A stretch of 64,000 nt of DNA, from NCBI RefSeq assembly GCF_943193125.1, contig NZ_CALPCX010000001.1, positions 62,001-126,000 on the forward strand, in the 5' to 3' direction. The first letter of the stretch is position 1; each line of letters starts with the position of its first letter. The position numbers were made by a program, and so were the translations under genes. The notes beneath the pieces were generated by a model. It did no database searches. It worked only from the letters and a program-made list of their open reading frames with translations, and was not told where the DNA came from. This DNA is from Adlercreutzia agrestimuris. GTDB taxonomy: Bacteria; Actinomycetota; Coriobacteriia; Coriobacteriales; Eggerthellaceae. Positions 61,803-64,000 of the stretch are shown in pieces.

Positions 61803-63341
61803 ATGCCTGCAAAGCGCCACGACAACAACAGCTTAGAGGTCAATGACTCTTTTCACGGCTCTCAAATGATCACCACGTGCTGTGCGCTGACATTGTTACT
61901 ATTTGCATCACACGTGCTCAATAGCACCATATTTCCGCAAGTTGCCCAAACCTTTCCACTCGCACGTGAAATCTCAACGTATTGCGGAGTTATTTTTTCG
62001 ATCTTGGTGGCAGTTTTTGCCTATTGCAGACCTTCAATTCTGCGCGAGACGGCGTGGTCAACTGGATGCCTTATAATCTTCGGAATAAGCATTACTATGC
62101 TCACCGTGGGCGTTCTCACGCAAAATCAGCTTATTGTCGCGTTGGGGAGTCCCTTTGGTGGCATTGGAAGCATTTGGTTTTCAGTACTGGTAGGACTTGC
62201 GCTGATTCGCCTTCAGCCTCTGCGCGCGCTCACTATTATCCCAACTGCCTACATTGTCAATTTCGCACTTCAGTTCGCAGGCAATCAAATACTACCTACA
62301 TTGCCTCTTGCAGCAAACGGAGTACTCTACTTCACATGCATAGCAGCTTCTTATATCCTCATTCGTTCGGACATTCACGAATTTCTTGCCCATATCCGAC
62401 TTAACGTTGCACCGCGCGTTTTAGACGTAACCAATCCTGCAGCATTTTTGCCCTTTTCAAGTCCCGTATTCATATTGGTTGCTCTCTTTAATGCAGCATG
62501 CGGATTTACTCTTGCCAGCCAAGCCATGCCAATAGCAAACAACTCGGTGATGCTTTCATTTATCCCTGTGTTCTTTGTCTTCTTGATCGTCATTACCGCA
62601 CGCACGTCTTTTTCAAGCGACAGGCTCTATCACGTAGCAGCGCTCTTGGTTTTTGCAGGGCTTTTGGTGGCATCCATTACCCTTGCTGGCGCACATCTAC
62701 CTCATCTTGTAGATATATCCCAAGCGTTACTACTTGGGGGTGTCAACTGCTTAGGCATTCTTACCTATTATGTTATATCTGCAGTTGGATCACGCAATCT
62801 CTCGGGTGCATTCTTAACTTCAGCACTCATCACCGCTGCAGACTGGCTCGGCATGGGCATTGGCAGCGCAGTTGGATATCTCATGAAGGTATTCGGTGCG
62901 CATTCCTACGATGCAGCACTGATTATTATGGCTGCCATACTCTTTGCATTTATGGCATACAACTTTATAGGAACGCACAATTTCAGCTTTCAAAATACCA
63001 TCCAAGAAGTGCAGCCGCTTCCCATTGCAGCACATCTTGCCGATTCAGATCAACGCTTGCTCTCGCAAGACAGCTTGCATGAACCTGCCGATACCACATC
63101 TGACCACACCCAGCAGCAACTCGCAGAAGCGTGCGCATCACTTGCGCAGACCTACGCTCTAACGCCTCGAGAATGTGATGTGCTTGCTCTTTTAGCGCGC
63201 GGACGAACCAGCGCGGTCATCCAAGAAAAACTCGTCTTATCACGCAACACCGTTAAGACCCATGTCAGGCACGTATACTCAAAGATGGACATCCATTCAC
63301 AGCAAGAGCTCATTGACCTCGTGGAAAAGGCAAGCCACTGA
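61803..63341 (+). CDS. LuxR-type regulator with multi-pass membrane domain (4), partner of flavoprotein C
   Basis: A 512-residue protein with about twelve membrane segments and a C-terminal LuxR helix-turn-helix (LTPRECDVLALLARG...LSRNTVKTHVRHVYSKMDI). GGAGGGCT before ATG at 61803 fixes the start. It closely resembles the regulator at 12778-14295, and each faces a paralogous flavoprotein gene, so the pair appears to be a duplicated regulator/enzyme module. Inferred role: local control of the flavoprotein at 59790. Confidence 0.88.
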   Translation: MPAKRHDNNSLEVNDSFHGSQMITTCCALTLLLFASHVLNSTIFPQVAQTFPLAREISTYCGVIFSILVAVFAYCRPSILRETAWSTGCLIIFGISITMLTVGVLTQNQLIVALGSPFGGIGSIWFSVLVGLALIRLQPLRALTIIPTAYIVNFALQFAGNQILPTLPLAANGVLYFTCIAASYILIRSDIHEFLAHIRLNVAPRVLDVTNPAAFLPFSSPVFILVALFNAACGFTLASQAMPIANNSVMLSFIPVFFVFLIVITARTSFSSDRLYHVAALLVFAGLLVASITLAGAHLPHLVDISQALLLGGVNCLGILTYYVISAVGSRNLSGAFLTSALITAADWLGMGIGSAVGYLMKVFGAHSYDAALIIMAAILFAFMAYNFIGTHNFSFQNTIQEVQPLPIAAHLADSDQRLLSQDSLHEPADTTSDHTQQQLAEACASLAQTYALTPRECDVLALLARGRTSAVIQEKLVLSRNTVKTHVRHVYSKMDIHSQQELIDLVEKASH

Positions 63342-63386
63342 TTGCGCAGTGACGTCACAACTTCCGTCTCATCCAAAGCAGTGCTT

Positions 63387-64000
63387 TCAACCTTCAAACA
63401 CCGCACGCACCAAATACTCAACGTTGCCCATCGGCCCAGTTATCGGCGAAACAACCACGCCCGCTTGCGCACTTTCTTTTGCATGAGAGCCGCCCGTAAC
63501 CACAAAACCTGCCGCCTCCAGCGCTGCGCAAACTTCGTCAACCGTTCTTTCGCGAACAGCTTCATCGCGAACAACCCCGTGATCGGTCTCCCCTGCTTGC
63601 GACTCAAATTGCGGCTTAACCAGCCCGATAAAAACACTTCCTGGCGAACAGAGGCGTGCAAACACAGGCGCTAACGCCGCCAAGCCAATGAAACTTAAAT
63701 CTGCCACCAAAAGCTCAAAGGGCGCACCAAGCTCTGCAGGATCAGCAAGCTTTATGTTAACGCGCTCAAAAACATTTACGCGCTCATCTTGTCGAAGCTG
63801 CCATGCAAGCTGACCATAATTGACATCCACGCAGGCAACCAGAGCGGCTCCCGCTTGCAGCAAGCAATCGGTAAAACCTCCGGTTGAAGAGCCTATGTCA
63901 ATACACGTCAACCCTTCAACTGACTGACCAAACGCATCGAGTGCGCCTTGCAACTTGTGTCCCCCGCGCGAAACAAAACGCTTGCCACCCCGCACAAAAA
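63387..64000 (-). CDS. tlyA: TlyA-type rRNA 2'-O-methyltransferase / hemolysin A-like (5' end outside the window)
   Basis: About 204 codons are visible, starting within the protein and running off the right edge. The Rossmann methyltransferase domain begins with FVSRGGHKLQGALDAF and CIDIGSSTGGFTDCLLQAGA, followed by ADLSFIGL and LVKPQFE, the TlyA pattern. The family usually has an N-terminal S4 RNA-binding domain of about 60 residues, which would lie beyond the edge. TlyA methylates 16S and 23S rRNA riboses. The visible GTG near the edge is not taken as the start. Confidence 0.88.
   Translation of the reverse strand, partial: FVRGGKRFVSRGGHKLQGALDAFGQSVEGLTCIDIGSSTGGFTDCLLQAGAALVACVDVNYGQLAWQLRQDERVNVFERVNIKLADPAELGAPFELLVADLSFIGLAALAPVFARLCSPGSVFIGLVKPQFESQAGETDHGVVRDEAVRERTVDEVCAALEAAGFVVTGGSHAKESAQAGVVVSPITGPMGNVEYLVRAVFEG

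Noticed and set aside
1-64000. CRISPR arrays, prophage genes, insertion sequences, and T-box or riboswitch leaders before aspS, hisS and leuC
   Set aside because: No regularly spaced repeats, integrase or transposase frames, or specifier/T-box-like sequences were recognised by eye; a covariance search would be needed to exclude weak riboswitches.

Overview
The window looks like a chromosomal stretch of a gut- or oral-type coriobacterium (Actinomycetota, probably family Eggerthellaceae). The clues are LuxR-type regulators fused to multi-helix membrane domains, each beside a Tat-exported lipoprotein flavoprotein or a DMSO-reductase-type operon, together with a Tad pilus locus and Gram-positive-type SRP RNA. 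By eye the base composition is near 50% GC, well below Eggerthella itself, so a lower-GC relative such as Cryptobacterium is possible. The genus call is a guess. No CRISPR array, prophage or intact insertion sequence was seen.

Layout. 1-5.3 kb (minus): 3' part of mobB, an Asp/Glu racemase, recR, ebfC, dnaX, a DedA protein and the SRP RNA. 5.4-9.2 kb: a TetR regulator divergent from a radical SAM protein, then a membrane-anchored beta-lactamase-fold protein. 9.3-14.3 kb: aspS and two membrane LuxR regulators. 14.5-18.4 kb: two secreted flavoproteins. 18.6-27.1 kb (minus): hisS, a TPR protein, a NifX-like protein, leuCDB and a small membrane protein. 27.1-27.8 kb: a gene-free stretch with an unusual inverted-repeat element and a GC-rich patch. 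27.8-34.1 kb (minus): a peptidoglycan-binding protein, polyprenyl diphosphate synthase, tRNA-Leu, Ppx/GppA, an FtsB/DivIC-like protein and an MFS-CBS fusion. 34.3-38.1 kb (minus): ferrous iron uptake cluster (feoA, feoA, feoB, Cys-rich protein, DtxR regulator). 38.4-40.3 kb (plus): thrC and a ModE-like regulator. 40.3-51.0 kb (minus): a complete-looking Tad/Flp pilus locus of 14 genes, followed by tRNA-Val on the plus strand. 51.5-57.0 kb (minus): a dmsA-dmsB-dmsB-torD-dmsC operon, with a LuxR regulator divergent from it. 58.9-63.3 kb: a SanA-like protein and another divergent flavoprotein/LuxR pair. 63.4-64.0 kb: tlyA, cut by the window edge.

How it fits together. The energy theme is anaerobic respiration with exported reductases: one molybdopterin enzyme with its Fe-S subunits, anchor and chaperone, and three Tat-lipoprotein flavoproteins. 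Most of these sit next to a dedicated membrane LuxR sensor-regulator. Two flavoprotein/regulator pairs (12.8-16.3 kb and 59.8-63.3 kb) look like copies of one ancestral divergent module. MobB, the ModE-like regulator and FeoB could support molybdenum cofactor and Fe-S supply. The Tad locus would build a surface adhesion pilus; it carries extra proteins (a zinc ribbon, a DUF192 protein, and a pseudopilin-like protein with an Ada-like Cys/His motif) that are not part of the textbook machinery.
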